Positions 20,875 through 30,438 of a stretch of 64,000 nt of DNA are shown piece by piece. The stretch comes from Batkoa obscura (lineage: Eukaryota > Entomophthoromycota > Entomophthoromycetes > Entomophthorales > Batkoaceae): contig JASVEC010000019.1 of NCBI GenBank assembly GCA_030770535.1, positions 917,719 through 981,718 on the forward strand, read 5' to 3'. How positions within the stretch are numbered: the stretch's first letter is position 1; each line of letters starts with the position of its first letter. The notes under the pieces were generated by a model. It was not told the origin of the DNA. It worked only from the letters and a program-made list of their open reading frames with translations, and ran no database searches. The translations under genes were made by a program, and so were the position numbers.

Positions 20875-21474
20875 ATAGTTTAACAAACAATCTTTTAAAA
20901 CTTAATCTACTTAAAAATGCATAAAAAGCTTTAAAATATTCTCAGATAGTTTTATTGTTTGTATTTTATATCAGCTAAAATCGATTTATGTAGTGCAATA
21001 TTGATAAAGCATTATTGATTCGTAGCTTTTGCAACTAAATATTAATAGATTTTTATTTGGTTTTATTATTAGCTTTTTAAAGACACTTATTAATTAAGCC
21101 AGCTTAAATGACAGCACAATAGATATATAAGCTTTGAAGCATAAATAAATATCCAAACTCAAGTTGACTATTGTAAAGTACCAAATAGCTTCATAAACGA
21201 CCAATATAGATTAAGAAAATAGACTAATAATATAGCTTCTTACTCAATAATTTTTTTAAATTTAATTATGAGACCTCCTTCAACTTAAGTTTATCTTTTA
21301 GCATTTTTTAAGCTCAAGAGTGAGCCCAATGACGATGACTTTAATATTACAATCTAAAGCCTTAAAGTAATAAAAGAATCAAGAATTTTTATAAAGAGTT
21401 ATATTTCATTAGAACTAAACAAAGTAGACTAAACAACTCAATTATTTTATTAAGCAAATGAAGTAATTATGTTA

Positions 21475-22878
21475 CTAATTATAATAAGGGGAAGTGGTAG
21501 CAGTATACTCGCTATTAATGGAAGCTTCATAGCCACCAGTTGGGTAAATTGTAGTAGTTAAAGTAGATACTGTATTATAGCTATCAGTAGTAAGTGAGTA
21601 TGTCACAGTAGGAGTAACAGTGTAATATTCTCCATTATTATTAGTAGTGGTAATGCATGGTAAAGTAGTTGCAGAAGGAACGGTATAGCTATCATGAATA
21701 TTGGTAATAGTAATTGTTTCTCCATAAGAATCAGTAGTAGTAGAGCATGGAGTAGTACTTGAGTTATCAGAGTATGAGGAGCTAGTTGTATATTGACCAG
21801 TTTGATATCCGGTTGAGGTTGGAATGTCATAGGATGGAGTGCTAGTAGAATAAACTGGAATAGATGATGAAGCAGTATAAGTTGGAACTACGGAGTCAGT
21901 GGTACATGGAGTAGTTGTACTGGTGGTGTATGTTGGAACTACAGAATCAGTAGTGCATGGAGTACTAGTAGAATAAACTGGGACAGATGATGAAGCAGTA
22001 TAAGTTGGAACTACAGAGTCAGTGGTGCATGGAGTAGTAGTACTAGTAGTATAAGTTGGAACTACAGAGTCAGTAGTACATGGAGTGGTGGTGCTAGTAG
22101 TATAAGTTGGAACTACAGAGTCAGTAGTACATGGAGTGGTGGTGCTAGTAGTATAAGTTGGAACTACAGAGTCAGTGGTACATGGAGTAGTTGTACTGGT
22201 GGTGTATGTTGGAACTACAGAATCAGTAGTGCATGGAGTACTAGTAGAATAAACTGGGACAGATGATGAAGCAGTATAAGTTGGAACTACAGAGTCAGTG
22301 GTGCATGGAGTAGTAGTACTAGTAGTATAAGTTGGAACTACAGAGTCAGTGGTACATGGAGTGGTGGTGTTAGTGGTGTAAGTTGGAACTACAGAGTCAG
22401 TAGTGCATGGAGTACTAGTAGAATAAACCGGGGCAGATGATGAAGTAGTAGTGTAGGTTGGAACTACGGAATCAGTAGTACATGGAGTGGTAGTACTAGC
22501 AGTATAAGTTGGAACTACAACACTGGTGGTAGGACTAACTGGAGCACATCTTGAAAAGACCTTAGTGTATATTCGACATTTATGAATTCTTTTATCATTG
22601 TCAACTCTTATCTCATCATGGAAAGCAATAAGTTTATGCTCACGATGATGTTTTTCAGTATGGTGATAAACAGTGCTAGTGTGGTATTCAGTAACATGGT
22701 GAGTTTCTGTATGATGATGAACACTTGTGACGGGTGCATTTGTTGAATATTGCGATGGCAAAGCAGCAATTGACGAGGCAGTGTTGTATGGGGCAGTGAC
22801 AGCATAGTGGGCGTTTAGATCATTTACTAAAGCTAAAGTAAGCAAAGTTTGGACAGATAGATTATTAAAACTGAGCAT
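21475..22878 (-). CDS. Secreted Ser/Thr-rich repeat protein with His-rich head (mucin/adhesin-like)
   Basis: 467 aa, single exon. An N-terminal hydrophobic segment ending ALVNDLNA is a likely signal peptide. Residues ~53-82 are strikingly histidine-rich (HHHTETHH...YHHTEKHHREH), a potential metal- or pH-responsive patch. Next comes a short non-repetitive Cys-containing stretch and then eleven copies of CTTDSVVPTYT set in 17-residue (STTTP) or longer (SSSVPVYSTSTP) units. A Thr/Ser/Tyr-rich tail ends TSPYYN, with no hydrophobic GPI-attachment tail. Such proteins are usually heavily O-mannosylated wall or secreted mucins used in adhesion. The even Cys spacing (one per repeat) could allow cross-linking. 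Near-identical DNA repeats make length variation between strains likely. Confidence 0.8.
   Translation of the reverse strand: MLSFNNLSVQTLLTLALVNDLNAHYAVTAPYNTASSIAALPSQYSTNAPVTSVHHHTETHHVTEYHTSTVYHHTEKHHREHKLIAFHDEIRVDNDKRIHKCRIYTKVFSRCAPVSPTTSVVVPTYTASTTTPCTTDSVVPTYTTTSSSAPVYSTSTPCTTDSVVPTYTTNTTTPCTTDSVVPTYTTSTTTPCTTDSVVPTYTASSSVPVYSTSTPCTTDSVVPTYTTSTTTPCTTDSVVPTYTTSTTTPCTTDSVVPTYTTSTTTPCTTDSVVPTYTTSTTTPCTTDSVVPTYTASSSVPVYSTSTPCTTDSVVPTYTTSTTTPCTTDSVVPTYTASSSIPVYSTSTPSYDIPTSTGYQTGQYTTSSSYSDNSSTTPCSTTTDSYGETITITNIHDSYTVPSATTLPCITTTNNNGEYYTVTPTVTYSLTTDSYNTVSTLTTTIYPTGGYEASINSEYTATTSPYYN
21838..22512 (-). repeat. Coding tandem repeat array
   Basis: Eleven degenerate-to-identical units encoding CTTDSVVPTYT with alternating short (51-bp) and longer spacer units. 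Several neighbouring units are identical at DNA level, which indicates recent unequal exchange. Confidence 0.9.
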
Positions 22879-22970
22879 AGCTAAGAACTTTTGATATTAA
22901 GTAGATTAGATAAAAGTAAATTAAGAAATTATTAGCGATGATATTTTTCTACTTCGTTATTTTGCTTTGT

Positions 22971-22977
22971 TTATATA
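22971..22977 (-). promoter_or_regulatory. TATA box of the mucin-like gene
   Basis: TATATAA on the minus strand, 93 bp before the ATG at 22878, in an otherwise non-repetitive upstream region. Confidence 0.45.
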
Positions 22978-23612
22978 CATCATATTTCTATCTGTTGCTC
23001 TTGTATCTTTATAACTCCAAATACTTTAAATTTCCCCCTCTCTTATTAAGGGATGCTCATTTATAAATGTATTATGTTTCTAATATAACTTGTAATATAT
23101 TGTTTTTTAAATCTTGAAGTTGATACTTTTTCAAGTTAACATTAAAACCTCAATTATACTTTTTCTAATTTATGCTCCAATCAATGCTATATTAAAAAAT
23201 AATGGTTTTGATATACTTTTACAACGATGTGGGGTAAATAAAAACAAAAATAAAAATAAAAATATAGCCTTGCAATAAATTTGGAAATATATGATATTAC
23301 ATGATCCTTATAACTCTTATAGTTTTTATAGCAAACAAAAAGCGATGTAAATTTATATTAAACAATTTACGAATCCTCAAATATAAATGTTATACTATAA
23401 TTAACTTATAAATAGCCACTAATATAAAATGACAAGCTTTATTTCATGATTTTAATCAAAATAACTATACAGCTCATTTTTAGACATTAATTCAGATATG
23501 CTCCTGAAACTTTAATTAATTTACAAAATATTTTTTACTTAAAATAAGGACAATTTATTAATCAAGCGTAGTTAAATTTTATTGATTTGATCAAGTTTAA
23601 GGTTTAATAAAT

Positions 23613-23706
23613 GGGGTGTTTTTTTGGTTTCATTACTTTTTCCATTTTTTAAGTTCTGTTAATTGAAAAATTGTTAATAAAATTCTTAAACAAAAAATAT
23701 ATCCCC
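23613..23706 (-). mobile_element. GGGGATG MITE, diverged core
   Basis: Reverse copy with perfect AAAT flanks on both sides. Confidence 0.85.
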
Positions 23707-23951
23707 AAATGTTGTAACTGTCAACAATAAAGTATGTTTAATAATAAAATACATTTTTTAATTGTGTTTTACAGAACTAAATTCAGATATAGTCTATAAC
23801 AAAAATAAACATATAGTATTGAATGAATGCCATAGTGTAAATAAGCAAATTTAAAATGTAATATAGTTGAAGACCATATATTACGTTTTAAAACTATTTA
23901 ATAGGCAATGATAAATATAAATGCTAAAGGTGCTCTAAATAAATACCATAT

Positions 23952-24050
23952 GGGGATGATTTTTTTCATTTCATTACTTTTTCCACCTTTTAAGCGCTAT
24001 TTGAGCGGAAAATTTATTAGTAAAATTCTTAAACGTAAAAATACATCCCC
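23952..24050 (-). mobile_element. GGGGATG MITE
   Basis: Reverse copy with ATAT on both sides. Confidence 0.88.
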
Positions 24051-24076
24051 ATATGAATAATTTAATTATACCACAT

Positions 24077-24175
24077 GAGGATGTATTTTTGTGTTTAAGA
24101 ATTTTACTAACAATCTTTCCGCTTAAACAGCAGCTAAAAGATAGAAAAAGTAATGAAAGCAAAAAAAACATCCCT
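24077..24175 (+). mobile_element. GGGGATG MITE
   Basis: Forward copy, 26 bp from the preceding reverse copy. The two face each other and could pair into a ~225-bp hairpin. Flanks ACAT and ATAT. Confidence 0.86.
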
Positions 24176-24508
24176 ATATTTTTGATATTAAAATTTAACC
24201 AATTAAATAACATGCCATTTTATTATATATTGAGATTTTAAAGAAAACAATAGACACTACAAACTTACAGTCTTTATTTTGAAATAAATAAAAAGGTTTC
24301 ATATAATCATTGTTAGTAGAACACAAACGTATTTGAGTAAATTATATGTGTTTTCGTATGGAGGCTATAATAAAGGTAAATGCATTATAGATATTTGAAT
24401 ATTTAGTTAATACGTTTTTATGTTATTATTATTTATGTAGAAGAATAAGGGGTAGGAATTATTTGTTAATTCCAGTTATTATAACTGGGTACTTAGTATA
24501 ATAAATAT

Positions 24509-24606
24509 GGGGATGTCTTTTTGTGTTTAAGAATTTTACTAATAATTTTTTCGCTTAAGTAGTGCTTAAAAATGGAAAAAGTGATGAACCCAAAAAAGAC
24601 ATCCCT
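24509..24606 (+). mobile_element. GGGGATG MITE
   Basis: Forward copy with ATAT on both sides. Confidence 0.88.
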
Positions 24607-25256
24607 ATATAGCAAAGGAAAATATTTAATTTTGGGATCTGTTTGCAAAGCCTCAAAATAATTTCTATGGATACATTAAACATACATTTTGACTGATTTA
24701 TCAACATCAGTTCAGAAATGATTAAGCTACAGTGTTAGAAAATTCAAAGTTGGTGACCCTAGCCAAAAATTTAAAAATCCTTAAAGTTGATCTCCATCCC
24801 GAAGTTTTGTAAATATCTCTTTTTGACTAAAGTCGGATTTGACCTTTTTTATACTATTAAACACTGCTTCTGAACCAGATAGAGATCAATTGCAAAGTAT
24901 TTTTTGGCTTTTAAACCTATATCTAAAAATTTTACAATATTTATACGATGACTTCAGCATATCAAGCTAATCTTTACTCCCACTATTTTCTTCTTATATA
25001 AATAGTTCTATCCTCACTCTTTGCCCTATTCTATGTTTATGATAAAAACGCTAGGTTTAATTATTAGCATCATTTAATTCAAATAAGTGATAGTCAAGTA
25101 TAAACAAAGATATAGTGATAACGTTTTCAAAAAAATAACAAACTAATATAGTCTTTATAAATCAAGAGTTTAGTAAAATAGTCAAAGGCTCAAGTGGGTG
25201 AGAAAAGTATTAAAAAAATTATGAAGACTTGCTTATAAAGTGAAAAAACATTAAAT

Positions 25257-25351
25257 GGGAGTGTTTTTTTACTTCATTATTTTTCCACTTTTAAGTGCTA
25301 TTTGAGCGGAAAATTCGTTAGTAAAATTCCTAAACACAAAAATACACCTCT
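25257..25351 (-). mobile_element. GGGGATG MITE
   Basis: Reverse copy with AAAT on both sides; the far end drifted to CACCTCT. Confidence 0.84.
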
Positions 25352-25522
25352 AAATGCTAAAAGTTATTATACTAACTTTTGAAAAATGAAGGAGAATTTC
25401 AATAGATAATAAAAGGACCAATAGTAGTATAAATAAAGTGGTAGATATTGTAGTTGAAGAGTCTAGTATCAACGATACTTGATTTAAATTATTCAATTTA
25501 GTAATAGAAACTTTACTACATG

Positions 25523-25985
25523 TTGTGAAATATCGCTTTGTCAGTCCCATGGTTAATTATAACATAACAATCGCCTAAGCTGTTGTGTTCTCGAGTTCAG
25601 AGAAAATCAATCCCATGTTCTTATTTTGATTTGTTATGAGAATTTCTAGCTCCATCCAAAAGAATATTACCCTCTCATTTTGATATTTATACTTTTCAGA
25701 GTATAAAAGAGTTTACAGAGTATAGTAGTTCGAGACTTTTAACTGAATTATTCCCTTATATCTCGAACATTTAATAAAGCCACTAAGTTTTCTTAATAGT
25801 ATTTTACGTAGATTTTACATTAGTATTGTCTATTCTATTTGTCTTATACAGCTTGTAGCCTATTACGTGCTATTCTTCATAATCCAAGTCTATCTTAGTC
25901 ACATAAACTAAGACCTTTCGACTTATATTGTAGTCAACCCAGCAATAGCTGTTCTTGACTCCAAACCCTGAGTACCAGATTTCAC
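25523..25985 (-). mobile_element. Solo LTR of an LTR retrotransposon (fossil)
   Basis: 463-bp block, the reverse complement of 62798-63261 at roughly nine matches in ten by eye. It begins TGTGAAAT and ends ATTTCACA, giving TG...CA ends with a short inverted repeat. CATGT lies directly on both sides as a 5-bp target duplication. A TATA-like TATAAATAT lies in the middle. No internal coding region is attached, so it is a solo LTR left by recombination. The two copies' divergence suggests a moderately old family. I cannot tell Ty3 from Ty1 type. Confidence 0.85.
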
Positions 25986-26334
25986 ACATGTAATATCCTA
26001 AACGTCAAAATAGCCTTATTGACAAAGGTAGCCTGCTTTAACTTAAACACATGTGATAATGGTACATAACAAAAAATAGTAAATATATTTAAAATTAGAA
26101 CCTTTTCGATTACAAGGGGATTATTTGACCTACATACGTTTATATGCTTTCTATATAATACTAATAACAGTCATAATTGCAGACCCTGTATGTTCAAGAG
26201 AAGCTTATGGACGCCTGAAAAGATAAGAATATATTTAGGGATATATTTTTATGGTTAAGAATTTTATTAACAATTTTACTTTGTTTTTAATATTTCACTT
26301 TTAATATGATAAAACGAAAATTAGTCTAAAATAT
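25986..26334. other. Spacer between LTR and transposon, with a MITE fragment
   Basis: 349 bp. It includes only a left-end remnant of the MITE family at about 26236-26283 (AGGGATATATTTTTATGGTT and a few more matching bases). No gene is seen. Confidence 0.5.
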
Positions 26335-26858
26335 AGGGTTGTCCTAATTGGTTTCAGAATTTACTTAGAAATTAATCCAAATTTTAAAATTTTAAATTTG
26401 TGTCTAATATGACGGTTAAATCTAAAAAGCTTAAATTAAATGTCTCTATTTAAAACTTATTTTAATTGTTTTCTTTTCTTAAATAGCTAATTTTCCTAAT
26501 TATATGTTTTATGTTAGTTCTGTTAGATATTTAACAGATACATAATATATAACTACATGATTATATAATTATACAAATACAGTTATTTATTTGACTTTAT
26601 TTTTTGTTGAAATAAAAATAAAATGCAAACTTTCATAACTAAACTTCGAAATGGAATTTTTGAAAATTTCAATACAATAGGGAGGAGTACACAGTATAAA
26701 CATTGTAATTCGTTTACATCAATTTTAAAAGCTACTTATAACAACCCAAAGTTTATGGAATTTTATAATAAAACAAAACAAAGAAAAGATATATTATCAA
26801 AGTTTACTATCGATAATAATAAACTTAATCAAGCAATGTATAAAATTAGTGCTTTGAG

Positions 26859-26886
26859 GGAAACAGGAAACAGGAAACAGGAAACA
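26859..26886. repeat. (GGAAACA)4 microsatellite inside the transposase frame
   Basis: Four perfect 7-bp units. Because 7 is not a multiple of three, a unit gain or loss shifts the frame, and the transposase frame does change here. Confidence 0.9.
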
Positions 26887-27672
26887 AAAATCAACAAGTA
26901 GCGTTATTATCAACTATAGCTTCAGTACATTCTTTTGGTGAATGTAAGAGTTTTGAGTTTAATATAAACAGAAATCAATATGATTATTCAAAAATAAGTA
27001 ATAATAATAAAATATCAACATTACAGCTTATTATTAAAAGTACAAAAAAAATTAAAGACGAGCAAATTGACTATTATACAATATTTGCTATAATTCAACT
27101 ATTTCATCAAGATTTAATAAAAAAAATAATGATAGTAAATATTCATCAGATAATATATATATTAAATAAAAGTAGAAGAATGATATATAGTAAATATCTG
27201 AGTGATCTAAAAGATAAAGTGGTAGCTAGGTCAACATTCTTTAAATATATACCAAGTAATTTCAAAAATGCAGCAAGAAAAACAGATCTATGTAATATAT
27301 ATGTCCAGTATACAGTTAGAAAAAAATTATTTGAAATAAAATAAATATAGCAATAAAAAACAAAGCAGAGATAAAAGAAATTTTCAATGAAGAAGAAAAA
27401 TTATACAAATTATATAAATTCTGTGTTGATACTCAAAAAAACACATTTAATGAAGCTATTAAAAAATCAAATAATAAAAGTTGTATAATAATTTTAGATT
27501 TTAAACAAAATATGGAAATAGGAACAAGACCAGATTTAATGAATTTAGACCATTATAATAAACAAGCTATATCAGTATTAGGTTTTGGTATTTTGTATTT
27601 AAAAGATGATAAAACAATAGGCAAAGTTTACTTTGATTATTTATCTGAAATATTGAATCGTGATTCAGCATA

Positions 27673-27770
27673 TGGGGTTGTTTTTTTTAGTTTCATTATT
27701 TTTCCATTTTTTAAGCGCTATTTGAGTGGAAAGATTGTAGCAAAATTTTTAAACGAAAAAACACATCCCC
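27673..27770 (-). mobile_element. GGGGATG MITE nested in the transposon (left of tandem pair)
   Basis: Reverse copy whose right-type end reads GGGGTTGT then GTTTCATT. It is the copy closest to the transposon terminus. Shares a single ATAT with the next MITE. Confidence 0.88.
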
Positions 27771-27774
27771 ATAT

Positions 27775-27873
27775 GGGGATTTTTTTTTTGACTTCATTAC
27801 TTTTTACATTTTTTAAGCGCCATTTAAGTGGAGAATTTGTTAGTAAAATTCTTAAATATAAAAATACATTCCC
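27775..27873 (-). mobile_element. GGGGATG MITE nested in the transposon (right of tandem pair)
   Basis: Reverse copy. It is present also at 19993-20091, where its outer end is the boundary of the chimeric copy. Confidence 0.88.
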
Positions 27874-28991
27874 ATATGCAGGAGATTGTTTAATCGATTT
27901 AATCTCTACAGAGCTTTTATTTAAAAGTTTATAAAAATTAATATATGGGCAGATACGGGAAATCATTTTAGATCCCAAGAGTTCCTACATTATATGTTTA
28001 AACAAATTCATAAAATAAATAGTAGTTTGAATGTTAATCTTAATTTTTTTGCTGAGCATCATGGAAAAAGTATAGTTGATGGACATTTTGGAAACCTTTC
28101 AAAATAGAAAAGTGCTTTTGAAGCGTTAGGTAAAATAGAAGATATCGATCAATTAATTTCAAGATTTGAGGCTTTTATTTGCGAGCATAATAAAATTAAT
28201 AACTCGACTGTTAATAATGGGAAAACAGATATGACTTTTTAAAAGTATAAAAGAAACAAAAACACAAAAAGAATAATAGAGGTTCAAGGTATTAAGAAGT
28301 ATTCACACTTTATTAAACATAACAATAAACTACACTGTTATCCAGTATCCGATACATCAAAAAAAAAGCGATATAGTTCCAATTAAAGTTATAGAGTCTA
28401 TAGAAAATACAAGAATTAAAAGATCAATCCCAGCTTACCTCACAAAGATAACAGAGAATTTAAAAATTTCGATATTCATTAAGCAAGTAAGTAGTTTGTT
28501 AAATGATAGAAATAGATTGTTAAATGTTAAGATTACTTAAGTTATTAATAGTTAAGTTAATAAATACTCAAAGAACAAGTAACTGTAATAATATGTAAAA
28601 ACTATTGTTACCTGTACTATATATCGATGGTTAATTATATTTTTAGGGCTAACCACTACCTTCTATGTAGCTATTTATTAACTTACGAATATATTAATAA
28701 TATAATTATAACATTAAAATAATTTATTTATTTGATAACAAACCTGCGATGCTGATTATAAAGCAGTTTATAATAAATATTTCTCAATAAAGTTTTATAA
28801 GAATATGTATTTAAGATCTAGTAGAAATTCAACTAGCTTACATTATAAACTATAATAGAATGATTTAGAGCTGTGTCTGGGTGCTTTTGTTTTAATAAAA
28901 AATTTGATTTTATAGAATTTTAAGCGGAGTTTTTAAAATACAATTTTTAAAAAAAATTGTATAAAATAATGAAACTAATTCAGACAACCCC

Positions 28992-30438
28992 ATATTTAAT
29001 ACAAGGTAATTTGTAAAGTAATCTAGCCTATTTGATTTGTGTGAAAATAGGCCATAGACTACTATAAAAGTTTTACTTTTTGAACTCTTTGAATTCTACT
29101 TCCATTATAAATAAAGTAGCTGATACTATTCTACAATCAGCAATAACAAAACATTGATCACTTCAAATTGATTTAAAATGTCTGTTTAGAAAATGAAAAC
29201 TAATACTATAGTGGAGAGCGCTATTTAGCTGTTTTAACATATCAATAATGTTTTTTGGATTTTTAGGCTGAATTTTAAAATTAGTTTTATAGTTACAGTT
29301 AACTACTCTTGCGGTTTGCATCAGGAAAAAAGACCAGATTACTTTATAAATCCCCTTATAATTAAATACAAGAGTAGTGAAAGTAACATCAGCATAAAAA
29401 AAAGACAAATTTTAAATATAATCGAAAAAAATTCTCCAATTGTTAGTTATTAAGAAATGTGGGGGTATCTAAAGTGGTCCCTCAATTTTTGAGATAAATA
29501 AGCACTGTAAAGTTACAAAACGAAATTCATGAAAAAGATTCTGTTAATTGGAAGAAATTAAATTTTGACTGAGATTAACTTGAATTAACTGTAATTTAAA
29601 TTTTAGATTTTTTATATTATGAAAATCATTTCAATTAATATTGGTTGAATGATAAAAAAATCCAAACATTTAATCAGTTTTAGACGGAAGTATAATTAAT
29701 ACATTAAATTTGTATTTCTTCTCAAGTACAAAAATGGCTTTTTTACATACTTTCAAGTTAACGTAATTTATTAATTTTAGATAAACCGCAAATGAATGAA
29801 TGGCCTTTATTTAGTGCATAATTTAAAAAAACACTTCATGTTGACCACACCTTTGATAGAAAAATTTCTATGTTAATGTATATTCATCGTAAAAATATGG
29901 GCTTTGTATCATTAACCAGTATAATATAAATATAAAATATGTTATTTTAATAACAAACCTCAATGAAAATGTGTCAAATAATATTAGCTCGATACAATAA
30001 TCAAATTACTACAAACATGATCGAGTATCAAAGAGCTGGGTAATTATAGTATCCTAAACTGCCATGGATAAGTTAGAGTGATATCAGAGAATTCATTAAT
30101 TTAACATATAACTGCTAAAGGAAAGAATAAGTAATTAAGCATTTTTAAGACCAGGAAAATAAAATAAAGATTAAATAACGAGTGGTTTATAAATTATGTA
30201 ATAATTTAAAGAATACAATTAGTCGCACTATTTTAATATTTCAAAAACTAAACCATATCAGTATTCATTCTGAAATCGTTACACTTATTTGTTCTTTATT
30301 AGTTCATGTTTGTTGTTAAATTATTAAATATCAAACACTGCTTTATAAATAATATTCATTTTGTACTCAGTATCCGAAATACTAAAAAAACTATATATAA
30401 TGGAATCCAAATGACTTAAAAATATACAAAACAATCAA
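28992..30438. other. 1.4-kb non-coding stretch
   Basis: AT-rich, with no supported gene. A weak, imperfect pair of inverted ends near 29466 and 29860 (TATCTAAAGTGGTCC versus the complement of GACCACACCTTTGATAG) may be an old mariner-like remnant, but I do not annotate it. The last 50 bp carry the promoter of the next gene. Confidence 0.5.
30392..30400 (+). promoter_or_regulatory. TATA box of the secreted-protein gene
   Basis: TATATATAA about 39 bp before the ATG at 30439. Confidence 0.5.

Larger units (their letters stand above)
20092..21474. other. Non-coding stretch with three MITEs
   Basis: Apart from MITEs at 20440, 20657 and 20779 the sequence is AT-rich and without a supported gene. 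The final ~100 bp is the 3' flank of the mucin-like gene. Confidence 0.55.
22879..25522. other. Non-coding stretch with five MITEs
   Basis: MITEs at 23613, 23952, 24077, 24509 and 25257. Frames at 23974-24241 fall inside MITEs, and the frame at 25350-25550 has no supporting features. No gene is supported. Confidence 0.55.
26623..28242 (+). pseudogene. Transposase remnant, DDE/D-type with HGK-DGHFG motif
   Basis: Coding similarity runs through several frames: an ATG at 26623; a frame change near the (GGAAACA)4 tract at 26859-26886; ARSTFFKYIPSNFKNAARKT near 27230; IIILDFKQNMEIGTRPDLMN near 27490 with the probable first catalytic Asp; then, after the two MITEs, IWADTGNHFRSQEFLHYMF near 27945 (second Asp) and NLNFFAEHHGKSIVDGHFGN near 28040 (third acidic residue). 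At least three frame interruptions plus stops make it inactive here. The motif set suggests an RNase H-fold transposase, but the superfamily is unknown to me. Segments of both halves are conserved in the reader's eye mainly because of the aromatic and glycine pattern, so limits are approximate. Confidence 0.65.
26335..28991 (+). mobile_element. 2.66-kb DNA transposon with degenerate transposase and two nested MITEs
   Basis: Terminal inverted repeats AGGGTTGTCCTAATTGGTTT at the left and GGGGTTGTCTGAATTAGTTT (complement) at the right, flanked on both sides by ATAT as a 4-bp target duplication. Inside is a transposase-like frame from 26623 to about 28242, now broken, and two GGGGATG MITEs inserted head-to-tail at one ATAT site (27673-27770 and 27775-27873). 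Both ends match the corresponding MITE ends with identical spacing. Removing the MITEs leaves about 2.45 kb. A second, partial copy is at 18875-20091. The TSD length fits Sola- or Academ-like groups, but the transposase signature does not let me assign one. Confidence 0.87.

Noticed and set aside
21603-22805. Two further frames inside the mucin-like gene
   Set aside because: They are frame-shifted readings of the same repeat DNA.
23974-24241. Overlapping frames on both strands
   Set aside because: They read through two facing MITEs; the peptides repeat at every MITE locus and are by-products of the element sequence.
25350-25550. 66-residue minus-strand frame ending at a MITE
   Set aside because: It runs from the solo LTR into non-coding flank and has no recognisable feature.
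25523-25985. Interstitial telomere or a chromosome-fusion scar
   Set aside because: No TTAGGG units are present at the inner copy; the block has its own 5-bp target duplication and is explained as a solo LTR.
29163-29408. 81-residue minus-strand frame
   Set aside because: It has some mixed residues, but no homologue, promoter or continuing exon could be identified.
29461-29861. Possible mariner-like remnant with weak inverted ends
   Set aside because: The end match is imperfect, no target duplication is visible and there is no transposase trace inside.
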